From positions 124,001 through 188,000 of the forward strand of contig NZ_BMYU01000004.1 of assembly GCF_014652435.1 (NCBI RefSeq): DNA of 64,000 bases, given 5' to 3'. This DNA is from Cognatundibacterium squillarum (lineage in GTDB: Bacteria; Pseudomonadota; Gammaproteobacteria; Burkholderiales; Burkholderiaceae_D). The notes beneath the pieces were generated by a model. The model ran no database searches, was not told the DNA's origin, and saw only the letters and a program-made list of their open reading frames with translations. The translations under genes and the position numbers were made by a program. Below are positions 1 through 8,575 of the stretch, piece after piece (positions within the stretch are counted from its first letter, which is position 1; each line of letters begins with the position of its first letter).

Positions 1-1
1 A

Positions 2-508
2 GTATTTCCGGCTGAGGCCTGTCAGGGACTGATGCAGGCACGACATCAGCAATTCAGCATCAGCGACGGTCTCGCTGCGTTTCAGGTATTTTTACTGGCT
101 GTACTTCCACACAGCAGAACCGGCTTGTTTGCCGACGTACTGATGAAGGCCCAGCACAAAATTTTCTTTCCGATGGTGGACTTATCCGAGGCGCTGGGCT
201 TTGGTCAGCGTCAGCTCGAAAGAAGAATTATGGATGCATTCGGCTTGCCGTTACGGGATATACGCCGCATGTCACGCTATGGTTATTCCATGCTGCATCT
301 GCTGAGCAACCGCCCGGAACACGGCGAACTGACCCGGATCGCACAGGAGTTCGGCTATTACGATCAGGCACATATGGCCAGAGAATTCGTCAGCTTAATT
401 GGTCATAGTCCTACGCAGCTTTTACAAAAAATCGCATCAGATGATCCCGGTTACTGGCTGTACCGTATTGCACCAGCAGATTTCAGACGCTTGTTTTACG
501 TTGTCTGA
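2..508 (+). CDS. AraC-family transcriptional regulator, 3' part
   Basis: The reading frame is open to the left edge of the window, so the gene starts upstream and only about the last 168 codons are visible. The C-terminal half looks like an AraC/XylS DNA-binding domain: a first helix-turn-helix around LSEALGFGQRQLERR, a linker, then the typical second motif around IAQEFGYYDQAHMAREF followed by the G-x-SPTQL ending. The N-terminal part would be the sensing domain, but too little is present to name a ligand. It is convergent with tolC, and a shared hairpin terminator lies just after its stop. The family call is firm; the target genes are unknown. Confidence 0.8.
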   Translation, partial: VFPAEACQGLMQARHQQFSISDGLAAFQVFLLAVLPHSRTGLFADVLMKAQHKIFFPMVDLSEALGFGQRQLERRIMDAFGLPLRDIRRMSRYGYSMLHLLSNRPEHGELTRIAQEFGYYDQAHMAREFVSLIGHSPTQLLQKIASDDPGYWLYRIAPADFRRLFYVV

Positions 509-530
509 TGCATCAGACCCCGGTAATAAA

Positions 531-564
531 AAAACGCCTCAGCATGATGCACTGAGGCGTTTTT
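531..564. terminator. Bidirectional terminator between the AraC gene and tolC
   Basis: A 12-bp stem (AAAACGCCTCAG paired with CTGAGGCGTTTT) with a 9-nt loop has an A-run on the left and a T-run on the right. It can therefore stop transcription from both convergent genes. Confidence 0.85.
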
Positions 565-592
565 TATTGAACAGCCAGAATGACTGTACGCG

Positions 593-1912
593 TTACTGTT
601 GCAGCAAGGTGTTAATTTCGTTCAGATCATCTTCTTTCAGAGAACCTGCCGCTGCTTTCAAGCGCAAGCCATTCAGAATCGTATCGTAACGGGCTTTCGC
701 CAGATTCTGACGCGTGGTGTACAACTGCTGCTGCGCATTCAGAACGTCGATATTAATACGGACACCAACCTGATAGCCGAGCTTGTTCGAATCCAATGCT
801 GACTGGCTGGAAATTTCTGCCGCTTCATACGCTTTCACCTGTGCCAGACCGCTGGTCACGCCGGCATATGCCTGACGTGCACCAAGCGCTGCAGTACGGC
901 GATTTGCCTCCAGATCATTACGTGCTTTTTCTTCCAGTGCGATGGCTTCTTTAACGCGACTGTCAACAGCGAAACCGGCGAAGATAGGAACAGACCACTG
1001 AATACCAATCGAATTCGATTTCGAAACACCACTACCACTGGCACCGGCAACAGAAGAGCTGCGGCCAGAAGATGCCACCAGATCTACTGTCGGATAATGA
1101 CCTGCACGGTTCAGTTGAATCGTGCGTTTCGCGATTTCCACATTCAGTTCAGACGCAGTTACGCCATAGTTCTGTTTTTCTGCAGCGCTGACCCAGTCGT
1201 TAATACCAACCGGGTTCGGAGACGCCAGTTTCACCGCTGGTTTCAGCGTTGCCAGCGCACCGGCAGGCTTGCCGATGATTTGCTGCAATGCCGATTTTTT
1301 GACTTCCAGATCGCTTTGCGCTGCCAGTTCCTGTGCTGTTACCAGATCGTAACGTGCCTGTGCTTCATGGGTATCAGTGATGGTTGCTGTACCGACTTCG
1401 AAGTTGCGCTTCGCTGATGCCAGCTGCTCAGAAATCGCTGTTTTTTGCGCCTTCAGTGTTTCCAGAGAATCCTGCGATGCCAGAACATCAAAGTACGCCT
1501 GCGCAACACGCAAAATCAGATCCTGACTTGCCTGTGCAAATTGCGCTTCGCTGATCGCAACCGACAATTTGCCTTGCTCATATTGCTGCCAGTTTGCCCA
1601 GCGGAACAGTGGCTGAGACAGGCTCAAACTCACAGAATTACTGTAAGACGTGATACTGCGGTCAGGAACAGGTAAATCGCTTTGCAGCGTACTGTTGGTA
1701 CGGATATCACTGCCACTGAGGCCGATTGTCGGCAGCAAACCGGAGCGTCCCTGTACGTATTTTTCCTGCCCTGCGCTCAATGCAGAACGGGCACTGGCAA
1801 ACGTCGCATCATTTGCAAGCGCATCTTTATACACTTGCAGCAAATCCGTTGCCTGCGCCTGCAGACTGAAAAAAGCACTTGCGAGCAAAGTCGCAATCAA
1901 AGGCTTACGCAT
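593..1912 (-). CDS. tolC: TolC-family outer membrane efflux protein
   Basis: About 439 residues, the usual length for TolC. The start MRKPLIATL (1912) is preferred over an in-frame codon 15 bases upstream because GGAG lies 7 bases before it and a clean signal peptide follows, ending AQA before TDLLQVYKDAL. Two related outer-membrane-efflux repeats follow, rich in heptad-like Q/A/L positions, as expected for the alpha-barrel tunnel. TolC trimers form the outer membrane exit duct for RND, ABC and MFS pumps and for type I secretion. It is the last gene of a pcm-like/rhodanese/tolC transcript. No inner-membrane pump gene is adjacent, so it probably serves pumps encoded elsewhere. The TetR gene upstream may regulate the operon (inference). 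Confidence 0.9.
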   Translation of the reverse strand: MRKPLIATLLASAFFSLQAQATDLLQVYKDALANDATFASARSALSAGQEKYVQGRSGLLPTIGLSGSDIRTNSTLQSDLPVPDRSITSYSNSVSLSLSQPLFRWANWQQYEQGKLSVAISEAQFAQASQDLILRVAQAYFDVLASQDSLETLKAQKTAISEQLASAKRNFEVGTATITDTHEAQARYDLVTAQELAAQSDLEVKKSALQQIIGKPAGALATLKPAVKLASPNPVGINDWVSAAEKQNYGVTASELNVEIAKRTIQLNRAGHYPTVDLVASSGRSSSVAGASGSGVSKSNSIGIQWSVPIFAGFAVDSRVKEAIALEEKARNDLEANRRTAALGARQAYAGVTSGLAQVKAYEAAEISSQSALDSNKLGYQVGVRINIDVLNAQQQLYTTRQNLAKARYDTILNGLRLKAAAGSLKEDDLNEINTLLQQ

Positions 1913-1936
1913 GTAACGCTCCGTCAAAAAGTAAAA

Positions 1937-2260
1937 TTAATAAGTCGGCATCGAAGGGTCGACCTGCAACGCCCACGCATGCACACCGCCGGTCATATTC
2001 CAGACATTCGCAAATCCCTGAGCGATCAGAAAATGTGCGACCTGCATGCTGCGACCGCCGTGATGGCAGATACAAACAATCTCGGCATCCTGATCCAGTT
2101 CATTCATACGCACAGGTACGGTACGCATCGGCATCAGTTGTACGTTGGCAATATGACAGGTTTCATACTCCGCTGGTTCCCTGACATCCAGTAAAACAGG
2201 TGCTTTTCTTTGCGAATCCGCCAGCCATGCGGCCAGTTCAGTAGCAGTAATGTGTTGCAT
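1937..2260 (-). CDS. Single-domain rhodanese-like protein
   Basis: A 107-residue protein that is almost entirely one rhodanese domain: LLDVREPAEYETCHI near the N-terminus, the active-site loop CHHGGRS with its persulfide-forming cysteine in the middle, and NMTGGVHAW near the end. Single-domain rhodaneses carry sulfane sulfur or act as small thiol transferases in the cytoplasm. It sits 18 bases after the pcm-like gene and 24 bases before tolC, so it is almost certainly cotranscribed. No signal peptide is visible. The physiological acceptor cannot be told from sequence. Confidence 0.9.
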   Translation of the reverse strand: MQHITATELAAWLADSQRKAPVLLDVREPAEYETCHIANVQLMPMRTVPVRMNELDQDAEIVCICHHGGRSMQVAHFLIAQGFANVWNMTGGVHAWALQVDPSMPTY

Positions 2261-2278
2261 GGACGAGTTTACTTTCTG

Positions 2279-2929
2279 TCAGAAGCTGAATTTAGACGCT
2301 GGTGTCGCACCCGGCAGCAATGGCAATACGGTGTCGAACACTTCTTTGCTGGTGAATGCCGTATCGGATACGCGGGTGATCAGTAATGCGCGCATCATTG
2401 GCAGTTCGCCAACAAATGCCAGCAAACGGCCACCGACATTCAATTGTTTTTGCAGTTGCTCCGGCAACTGGTTCAGTCCACCGGCGACAACGATCACATC
2501 AAAACGACCGGACTGTTCTGCAGTCAGACCATTCACATTCAGCAACGTGACATTACGCACACCGTCAGCTGCCAGATTTTTTTCTGCCAGCGCTTTCAGT
2601 CCTGCATCAGCTTCCAGCACAGTGACATGACGACCGGCATGTGCCAGCAAAGCTGCCAGATAACCGGACGCAGCGCCCAGCAACAAAACCGACTCCTGCT
2701 TCTTGACCAGCACTTCCTGCATAACACGTGCTTCCACACGCGGGAACATCGCTTTATGTCCGCCCGGCAGTGGCAGCTCTGTATCAAAGAACGCCATCGA
2801 TTTCTGCTCTTCAGGGAAATAATTTTCACGCTTCACCACGAGCAGCATGTCCAGCACATCTTTATCCAGTACATTCCATGGACGGATCTGCTGCTCAATC
2901 ATGTTGAAACGGGCTTGTTCGATATTCAT
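2279..2929 (-). CDS. Divergent protein-L-isoaspartate O-methyltransferase-like protein
   Basis: The start MNIEQARFNMIEQQIRPW (2929, preceded by GAGTGAAGAA) gives 216 residues and fits the family better than the in-frame codon at 2980. The N-terminal MIEQQIRPW helix and overall layout match the Pcm family, which methylates damaged isoaspartyl residues using AdoMet. The AdoMet loop is altered, reading LLLGAASGYLAALLA instead of the usual E-x-G-x-G-S-G-Y. The usual TISQPY substrate loop is replaced by GGHKAMFPRVEAR. This looks like the diverged paralogue often found near tolC in betaproteobacteria, so repair activity should not be assumed. It is first in the pcm-like/rhodanese/tolC operon. Confidence 0.75.
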   Translation of the reverse strand: MNIEQARFNMIEQQIRPWNVLDKDVLDMLLVVKRENYFPEEQKSMAFFDTELPLPGGHKAMFPRVEARVMQEVLVKKQESVLLLGAASGYLAALLAHAGRHVTVLEADAGLKALAEKNLAADGVRNVTLLNVNGLTAEQSGRFDVIVVAGGLNQLPEQLQKQLNVGGRLLAFVGELPMMRALLITRVSDTAFTSKEVFDTVLPLLPGATPASKFSF

Positions 2930-3059
2930 TTCTTCACTCGGTGCATAAATTAAGGGAACCCGCATTTTAGCAAAGCCCATGCCTGCACAGGGGCGAATTC
3001 CCAGCTTTCTCTGTATTTCCTGTCACATCTGCAGTGTCTGAAAAGCCTGCCAGCCCGTA

Positions 3060-3686
3060 TCAGGGACGCAATCCATGTAAGGCGAGTTCGATATAGTGCG
3101 CCAGATAGTCGTCCAGCTTTTCCGGATCAACCTTACAGACACCAGTCGAATGTTTCCACATCATCATCATAATCATCGGAGAAATCAGCAACCGGGCATC
3201 AATTTCCAGATCGACCCGCCGGATTTCCTTGCGCTCCATGCCACGCCTTAACATGCTGGCGACCATGCGCTCACCGCGCTCAATCACTTCTTCCTGATAG
3301 AAAGCGGACAACTCCGGAAAATTCCCTGCTTCCGCCATCATCAGCTTGGGCAAGCCCGACAACTTGGTATTACCGACACTTTCCCACCAGGTGCGCATCA
3401 GCGTACGGAACAGTTCTTCAGTCGTTCCGGCAAATGAATCCACCATGGACTCTGCTTCACCGATCAGCGGTACCATACCGTTTCGCACGACGGCTTTAAA
3501 CAATTCTTCCTTGCTCGAATAATACAAATACAAGGTGCCTTTGGAGACACCGGCAGCTTTTGCCACGTCGTCCAGCCGGGTTGCAGCAAAGCCGCGCTCG
3601 ACGAATAAATCCAGCGCCGCTGACAACAATTCCTGAGGACGCGCTTCTTTGCGCCGCTCCCACTTTGGCTTGCACGGAAAAGACAT
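3060..3686 (-). CDS. TetR/AcrR-family transcriptional regulator
   Basis: 208 residues. The N-terminal helix-turn-helix is textbook TetR (GFAATRLDDVAKAAGVSKGTLYLYY, shared with AcrR-type repressors), followed by SKEELFKAVV and a divergent helical ligand-binding domain of about 150 residues. It reads in the same direction as, and lies just upstream of, the pcm-like/rhodanese/tolC operon. Since TetR regulators often control efflux genes, regulation of tolC is a reasonable but unproven inference. The start at 3686 has only a weak ribosome-binding site. An inverted repeat just upstream may be its own operator. Confidence 0.85.
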   Translation of the reverse strand: MSFPCKPKWERRKEARPQELLSAALDLFVERGFAATRLDDVAKAAGVSKGTLYLYYSSKEELFKAVVRNGMVPLIGEAESMVDSFAGTTEELFRTLMRTWWESVGNTKLSGLPKLMMAEAGNFPELSAFYQEEVIERGERMVASMLRRGMERKEIRRVDLEIDARLLISPMIMMMMWKHSTGVCKVDPEKLDDYLAHYIELALHGLRP

Positions 3687-3707
3687 AAAAGACCCGGTAA
3701 AAATAAC

Positions 3708-3725
3708 TTACTCTTGAGTCAGTAA
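3708..3725. promoter_or_regulatory. Possible TetR autoregulatory operator
   Basis: An imperfect dyad, TTACTCTTGAGTCAGTAA, with matching outer arms TTACT/AGTAA and an inner GAGTCA element, lies 22 bases upstream of the TetR start. Position and symmetry suit a repressor site. Assignment is by inference only. Confidence 0.35.
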
Positions 3726-3867
3726 TGTAATTCCTGCTGCATACAGCGTCAAGCGAAGACGAGTCGGATCATGTCAAACAAAGCGGCACAACACCACCGG
3801 TTTGCGACAGACTGACAGTTTGAAGGAACGGACTGCAGAAAAAGCTTGCCGAAGCAGCAAATAAAAC

Positions 3868-3889
3868 AGGGGAGCCTGCGGCTCCCCTT
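3868..3889 (-). terminator. Terminator of the unrecognised gene at 3942-4430
   Basis: A 9-bp G/C-rich stem (AGGGGAGCC with GGCTCCCCT) and a 3-nt loop is followed on the minus strand by TGTTTTATTT. It lies about 50 bases after the stop of the minus-strand gene. Confidence 0.75.
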
Positions 3890-3941
3890 GGCTAACTTAT
3901 GTGCGCTGTCTTTTTTTCAGGCTGCGCAATCGGTACGGTGG

Positions 3942-4430
3942 TCAGACACGGATTTTCATGCTGGCACCACCGCTGAAGTGCAATGCGATTCCGTCGCCGG
4001 TTGGCACAATCGCTGCCAGCGCACCACTGACCGGCGTCGCACAGACCTTGCTTCCGTCAGCACGGAACATGGCAAACCAGCGTTTGCTGCTCTGAATAGC
4101 GCGGGATGCAGAGCTGACTGCCAGCAGTAAATACTCCGCGCCGCGAATACGGATACTGGCGCTGCGTAATTCGCCTTTAGCAAACTGCAATGGTAACGGC
4201 GCGTTGATAATGGTTTCGCCATCGCGCTCGATTTGCATCAGCATGCTGCGGGTGGACTGCAGAGGAGATAACTGAAAACGATAAGCGCCGAGTTGTGCCG
4301 GTGTGCCGGAGTGAATTTCCGTTTGTTCACTGAATCCCTGAAAACTGCTGGTCAGACTTCCGGCAGCACTGTCAAGCGCCGTGCTTTCACTGAAAGAGCT
4401 TGCTGCTGAGAAATGATCGCTGCGGTCCAT
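3942..4430 (-). CDS. Protein of unknown function
   Basis: 162 residues from the start MDRSDHFSAASSF, chosen because AGGAG lies 8 bases upstream; an in-frame codon at 4454 is less likely. I do not recognise the family. The first 40 residues are Ser/Thr-rich and probably disordered. The rest has alternating hydrophobic residues and turns suggesting a small beta-rich cytoplasmic domain (RFQLSPLQSTRSMLMQIERD; EYLLLAVSSASRAIQSSKRW). There is no signal peptide or membrane segment. It is a single-gene unit with its own terminator and a promoter-region inverted repeat, which supports it being real. Confidence 0.65.
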   Translation of the reverse strand: MDRSDHFSAASSFSESTALDSAAGSLTSSFQGFSEQTEIHSGTPAQLGAYRFQLSPLQSTRSMLMQIERDGETIINAPLPLQFAKGELRSASIRIRGAEYLLLAVSSASRAIQSSKRWFAMFRADGSKVCATPVSGALAAIVPTGDGIALHFSGGASMKIRV

Positions 4431-4456
4431 ATTCGTCTCCTGATAAGTCTGCATAT

Positions 4457-4484
4457 ACTGATCTTAAAAGTATTGTCGATCAGT
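4457..4484. promoter_or_regulatory. Inverted repeat upstream of the unknown gene
   Basis: Perfect 7-bp arms ACTGATC and GATCAGT are separated by 14 bases and centred about 40 bases before the start at 4430. The geometry suits a dimeric regulator site or a small hairpin. No regulator can be named. Confidence 0.35.
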
Positions 4485-4703
4485 GCACGATTATCAAACC
4501 CAAATCATGTGGTAGCGAAAATCAGTACTTTTTATCGAATATTTCTGCCCATTTTTTAGGCAAGCATCATTTCCATAACCTTTACCTCACCACTACCATG
4601 CAAAACAGTCGGCGGCTGACGATGGTTTTAGAGTGCCAGCTGGCATAGCGGCATGGTAAGCTTCGACCCGTTTTATTTTTTCCAACCTTTCCGGCAAACG
4701 CAA

Positions 4704-5549
4704 ATGGATCTGATACTCGCAATTAAAGTCATTATTATGGGCATCGTGGAAGGCCTGACAGAATTTCTTCCGATTTCCTCGACTGGTCACTTAATTCTCG
4801 CGGGCAGTCTGCTGGACTTCACCGGTGAAACTCAAAAAGTGTTTGAAATCGTCATTCAGGCCGGTGCGATTTTTGCTGTTTGCTGGGAATACCGTAAAAA
4901 AATCGCCAGCGTGCTGCTGGGTCTGGGCTCCGATACAAAAGCGCGTATGTTTGCGCTGAAATTGCTCATCGCATTCCTGCCGGCGGCCGTGCTGGGCATG
5001 CTGTTTTCTAAAAGCATCAAGGCACATTTGTTTGCGCCGGTACCGGTGGCAATGGCCTTCATTATCGGTGGTCTGATTATTCTGTGGGTGGAGCGCCGTC
5101 AGGATGGCAAACCGGCACTGGATGATTCCAAAGCACGCATTCAGTCGGTAGATGACATGACCATTGCAGATGCCGTCAAAGTTGGTCTGGCACAGGCATT
5201 TGCGCTGGTACCGGGCACCAGCCGTTCCGGTGCCACGATTATCGGTGGCATGCTGTTTGGCTTATCCCGTAAGGCAGCAACAGAATTTTCTTTCTTCCTC
5301 GCGATTCCTACCCTGCTGGGTGCAACAGTCTACTCGCTGTACAAAGCGCGTAATGAATTGTCGATGGCAGACTTGCCGATGTTCGGTCTGGGTTCGGTTG
5401 CAGCCTTTATTTCTGCATTCTTTTGTGTGCGCTGGCTGCTGCGTTATATCAGCTCGCATGATTTCCGCGTTTTCGCGTGGTACCGCATTGCGTTCGGTAT
5501 CATGATTCTGATTACGGCTTACACCGGCGTCATCAACTGGGTCGATTAA
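4704..5549 (+). CDS. uppP: Undecaprenyl-diphosphate phosphatase
   Basis: 281 residues from [13 protein letters not shown], the start that aligns with the family; an ATG at 4653 would add an unusual 17-residue extension. UppP (BacA) removes a phosphate from undecaprenyl diphosphate in the inner membrane and recycles the lipid carrier for peptidoglycan and O-antigen synthesis. Diagnostic motifs are present: [17 protein letters not shown] near the N-terminus and [14 protein letters not shown] in the middle, with multiple hydrophobic segments. It is followed after 6 bases by recQ in the same direction. A perfect 12-bp palindrome TGCCAGCTGGCA lies at 4634-4645 in its upstream region. High levels confer bacitracin resistance in other bacteria. 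Confidence 0.95.
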   Translation: MDLILAIKVIIMGIVEGLTEFLPISSTGHLILAGSLLDFTGETQKVFEIVIQAGAIFAVCWEYRKKIASVLLGLGSDTKARMFALKLLIAFLPAAVLGMLFSKSIKAHLFAPVPVAMAFIIGGLIILWVERRQDGKPALDDSKARIQSVDDMTIADAVKVGLAQAFALVPGTSRSGATIIGGMLFGLSRKAATEFSFFLAIPTLLGATVYSLYKARNELSMADLPMFGLGSVAAFISAFFCVRWLLRYISSHDFRVFAWYRIAFGIMILITAYTGVINWVD

Positions 5550-5555
5550 TCTGCA

Positions 5556-7421
5556 GTGACTGACTCCGTTTCTCCGCTTCACGCTGCCGGAACAGACGAC
5601 GCATTGTCCCGGCAAGCCTTACATCTGCTGCAAACGGTATTCGGCTATCCGGCCTTCCGTTCGCAGCAGGCACAAATTGTCAGCCATGTCGCCCGTGGCG
5701 GCGATGCACTGGTGCTGATGCCCACCGGTGGCGGCAAATCCCTGTGTTATCAGATTCCGGCGCTGCTGCGCAAAGGCGTCGGCATTGTTGTGTCCCCGCT
5801 CATTGCTCTGATGCAGGATCAGGTCGATGCACTCGAAGAAGTCGGTGTTCGTGCCGCCTTTCTGAATTCCACACAAAGCTTTGATGAAATTCTGGAAGTC
5901 GAACGCCGTATGCGCGAAGGCACGGTGGATCTGGTGTATATCGCACCGGAACGCTTGCTGACCCAGCGCTGTCTGGAAGTACTGGAAATCACACCGATCG
6001 CTTTATTTGCGATTGATGAGGCGCACTGCGTATCGCAGTGGGGCCATGATTTCCGTCCTGAATACATGCGCTTGTCGGTGCTGCATGAACGCTTTCCGGA
6101 TATCCCGCGCATCGCCTTAACCGCAACTGCGGATCAGCAAACCCGCCAGGAAATTATTTCGCATCTGCAGCTGGAAAATGCGCTGCAGTTCGTGGCATCG
6201 TTTGACCGCCCGAATATACGCTACCAGATCGTTGAAAAAGCCAACGGGCGTAAGCAGTTGCTGGACTTTATCGAAGCCCAGCACAAAGGCGATGCCGGAA
6301 TTGTGTATTGCCTGTCGCGCAAAAAAACCGAAGAAACTGCTGCGTTTCTGAATGAGCACGGCATTCCCGCCCTCGCCTATCATGCTGGCATGGAATTGCA
6401 GGAACGTACCGCTAACCAATCCCGCTTTCTGCGCGAAGACGGCATTGTGATGTGCGCCACCATTGCATTTGGTATGGGAATTGATAAACCGGATGTACGC
6501 TTCGTTGCGCATCTGGATTTACCGAAAAGCATAGAAGGTTATTATCAGGAAACCGGTCGCGCCGGACGCGACGGTGCAACTGCAAATGCATGGATGGCGT
6601 ACGGCCTGCAGGACGTCGTCATGCAAAGACGCATGATCGAAGAATCCGAAGCCAGCGATCTTCACAAACGTGTGCTCGGTGAAAAACTCGATGCGATGAT
6701 CGCACTGTGCGAAACCCTGAGCTGCCGCCGCGTGCATATGCTCGGCTATTTCGGGCAGGCATCCGGCCCCTGCGGTAACTGCGATACCTGCCTGCAGCCG
6801 CCAACCTCATTTGACGGCACGGTCGCTGCGCAAAAGCTGCTATCGACCATTTACCGTGTGGGTCAGCAATTTGCTGCAGGCCATGTAATTGATATTTTGC
6901 GTGCACAGGAAACTGAGCGCGTCCAGCAATGGCGGCACCATGAGTTATCGGTGTTCGGCATCGGCATCGATAAGAGTGAAGCCGAATGGCGGGCGATTCT
7001 GCGCCAGCTGATTGCGCTCGGCTTTGTCATGGTCGATTACGAACATTACAGCGCACTGCGTCTGACCGAAGCGGCACGTCCGGTACTCAAAGGCGAAGAA
7101 AAAATCCGCCTGCGTCAGTATCAGAAAGCCGCCAAAGCCGTCAAACATAAACGCCAGTCTGCCACCGATTTTGCTGAAACTGAACTCAACAGCGAGCAGC
7201 AAGCCATGTTTGAAAAACTGCGCTGGTGGCGGGTGGAAACCGCACGTGAACACAATGTACCGGCGTATGTGATCTTCCCTGACGCAACGCTGCGGGAAAT
7301 TGCGCGCAGCTGCCCGCAAACGCTGGAAGCACTGCGCGGCGTTTCCGGTGTCGGCGATAAAAAGCTGGAAAGCTACGGCGCAGCCATCCTGAAAATGACC
7401 AGTCCTTCCGGCGAGGATTAA
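5556..7421 (+). CDS. recQ: ATP-dependent DNA helicase RecQ
   Basis: 621 residues from a GTG start. It contains the full bacterial RecQ layout: a helicase core with Walker A MPTGGGKS, the DEAH box [14 protein letters not shown], and the arginine-finger motif [11 protein letters not shown] zinc-binding region follows ([23 protein letters not shown]), then the RQC winged helix and a C-terminal HRDC domain ([32 protein letters not shown]). RecQ unwinds DNA 3' to 5' in recombinational repair and resolution of stalled forks. It is transcribed with uppP upstream, and the WYL regulator starts one base after its stop. Confidence 0.97.
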   Translation: MTDSVSPLHAAGTDDALSRQALHLLQTVFGYPAFRSQQAQIVSHVARGGDALVLMPTGGGKSLCYQIPALLRKGVGIVVSPLIALMQDQVDALEEVGVRAAFLNSTQSFDEILEVERRMREGTVDLVYIAPERLLTQRCLEVLEITPIALFAIDEAHCVSQWGHDFRPEYMRLSVLHERFPDIPRIALTATADQQTRQEIISHLQLENALQFVASFDRPNIRYQIVEKANGRKQLLDFIEAQHKGDAGIVYCLSRKKTEETAAFLNEHGIPALAYHAGMELQERTANQSRFLREDGIVMCATIAFGMGIDKPDVRFVAHLDLPKSIEGYYQETGRAGRDGATANAWMAYGLQDVVMQRRMIEESEASDLHKRVLGEKLDAMIALCETLSCRRVHMLGYFGQASGPCGNCDTCLQPPTSFDGTVAAQKLLSTIYRVGQQFAAGHVIDILRAQETERVQQWRHHELSVFGIGIDKSEAEWRAILRQLIALGFVMVDYEHYSALRLTEAARPVLKGEEKIRLRQYQKAAKAVKHKRQSATDFAETELNSEQQAMFEKLRWWRVETAREHNVPAYVIFPDATLREIARSCPQTLEALRGVSGVGDKKLESYGAAILKMTSPSGED

Positions 7422-7422
7422 G

Positions 7423-8118
7423 ATGTCACGCGCAGAACGCTTGCTCGATCTGATGCAGATACTGCGCCGCCACCGTTATGCAATCACGGCGCAACAGCTC
7501 GCAAACGAACTGGGCATCAGCGTGCGCAGCGTGTATCGTGATATCGCTGCCCTGCAACGACAGGGTGCCAAAATTGAAGGCAGTGCCGGCACCGGTTATG
7601 TGCTGCGTCCCGGCTCCACGCTGCCGCCGCTGATGTTCGACACCGAAGAAACCGAAGCACTTGCGCTGGGCATACGCTGGGTGTGTGACCGTGGTGACCC
7701 GCGGTTGTCACTGGCGGCACGCAATGCGCTGGCGAAAATTGCTGCGGTATTGCCTGCCGAAGCAAAACGGGAACTGGAAACCAGCGGCTTACTGATCGGC
7801 CCGACATTCGACAATCCCGGCGGCGAACAATGGCTGGCTGAAATCCGGCTGGCGATACGCCAGCAAAACCGTATCCGCATTCAGTATCAGGATGAACAGC
7901 AACGCAGCAGTGAACGCTGCCTGTGGCCGTTTGCGCTGGCATTCTTCGACAATATCCGGGTGTTAGTTGCGTGGTGCGAATTGCGGCAGGACTTCCGCCA
8001 TTTCCGCACCGACCGCATCGCGGGTCTGCAGCGGCTGGATGAACGCTATCCGGCATCACGCCAGCAGTTGCTGCAACAATGGCGTGCTCAGCAAGGCATC
8101 ACTACTGACAGAAACTGA
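7423..8118 (+). CDS. YafY-like HTH/WYL-domain transcriptional regulator
   Basis: 231 residues. It has an N-terminal HTH_11-type winged helix (RRHRYAITAQQLANELGISVRSVYRDIAAL) and a C-terminal WYL-type region (RIRIQYQDEQQRSSERCLWPFALAFFDNIRVLVAWCELRQDFRHFRTDRI). The literal W-Y-L triad is replaced by a phenylalanine-containing stretch. WYL regulators respond to ligands, sometimes nucleic acid, and several control DNA-damage or defence genes. This gene directly follows recQ and precedes a VOC protein, an arrangement typical of the simple YafY/glyoxalase pair, so a small-molecule role is more likely than phage defence here. Confidence 0.85.
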   Translation: MSRAERLLDLMQILRRHRYAITAQQLANELGISVRSVYRDIAALQRQGAKIEGSAGTGYVLRPGSTLPPLMFDTEETEALALGIRWVCDRGDPRLSLAARNALAKIAAVLPAEAKRELETSGLLIGPTFDNPGGEQWLAEIRLAIRQQNRIRIQYQDEQQRSSERCLWPFALAFFDNIRVLVAWCELRQDFRHFRTDRIAGLQRLDERYPASRQQLLQQWRAQQGITTDRN

Positions 8119-8184
8119 CACAAGCCACAGGCATGATCTTGTTTGTCCGGTGCCATTCCGGCACCCCCAACACCAGGAGAAATC

Positions 8185-8553
8185 ATGTCTGCATCTACTT
8201 ATCTGCTGTTTTATGTGAACGACCCGCAACGCAGTGCTGACTGGTACGCGCAACTGTTGCAATCAGCACCGCTGGAAGCCAGTCCCGGTTTTGCTTTGTT
8301 TGCGTTAGCCGATGGCACCAGACTGGGTTTATGGAAGCAGGATGCGGTACTGCCTGCCAGCCAGCAGGCTGCCGGAGCAACGGAATTATGTCTGATGCTG
8401 GAAAGTCAGGCTGCTGTCAGTACCGAGTTTGCACGCTGGCAAACCCTGAATCTGCCGGTACTGCAAATGCCGCAAGACATGGACTTTGGCTTTACCTGCG
8501 TGACTGCTGATCCGGATGGTCACCGCATTCGCATCTTCCATCCGGCGGCGTAA
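8185..8553 (+). CDS. VOC-family (glyoxalase/bleomycin-resistance fold) protein
   Basis: 122 residues from MSASTYLLFYVNDPQRSADWY, set by AGGAG 8 bases upstream; an in-frame GTG at 8143 lacks this signal. The single vicinal-oxygen-chelate domain shows the N-terminal strand-helix LLFYVNDPQRSADWYAQLL and the C-terminal VTADPDGHRIRIFHPA. Family members bind metals or planar drugs and include glyoxalases and antibiotic-binding proteins. The neighbouring YafY-like regulator, 66 bases upstream on the same strand, probably controls it. The substrate cannot be deduced. Confidence 0.85.
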   Translation: MSASTYLLFYVNDPQRSADWYAQLLQSAPLEASPGFALFALADGTRLGLWKQDAVLPASQQAAGATELCLMLESQAAVSTEFARWQTLNLPVLQMPQDMDFGFTCVTADPDGHRIRIFHPAA

Positions 8554-8575
8554 GCAAGACCGCTGACAAAGGGCT

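Noticed and set aside
4653..4703. Longer start for uppP
   Set aside because: The added 17 residues are aromatic-rich and unlike the family N-terminus.
8143..8184. GTG start for the VOC gene
   Set aside because: AGGAG is placed for the ATG at 8185, and the domain begins there.
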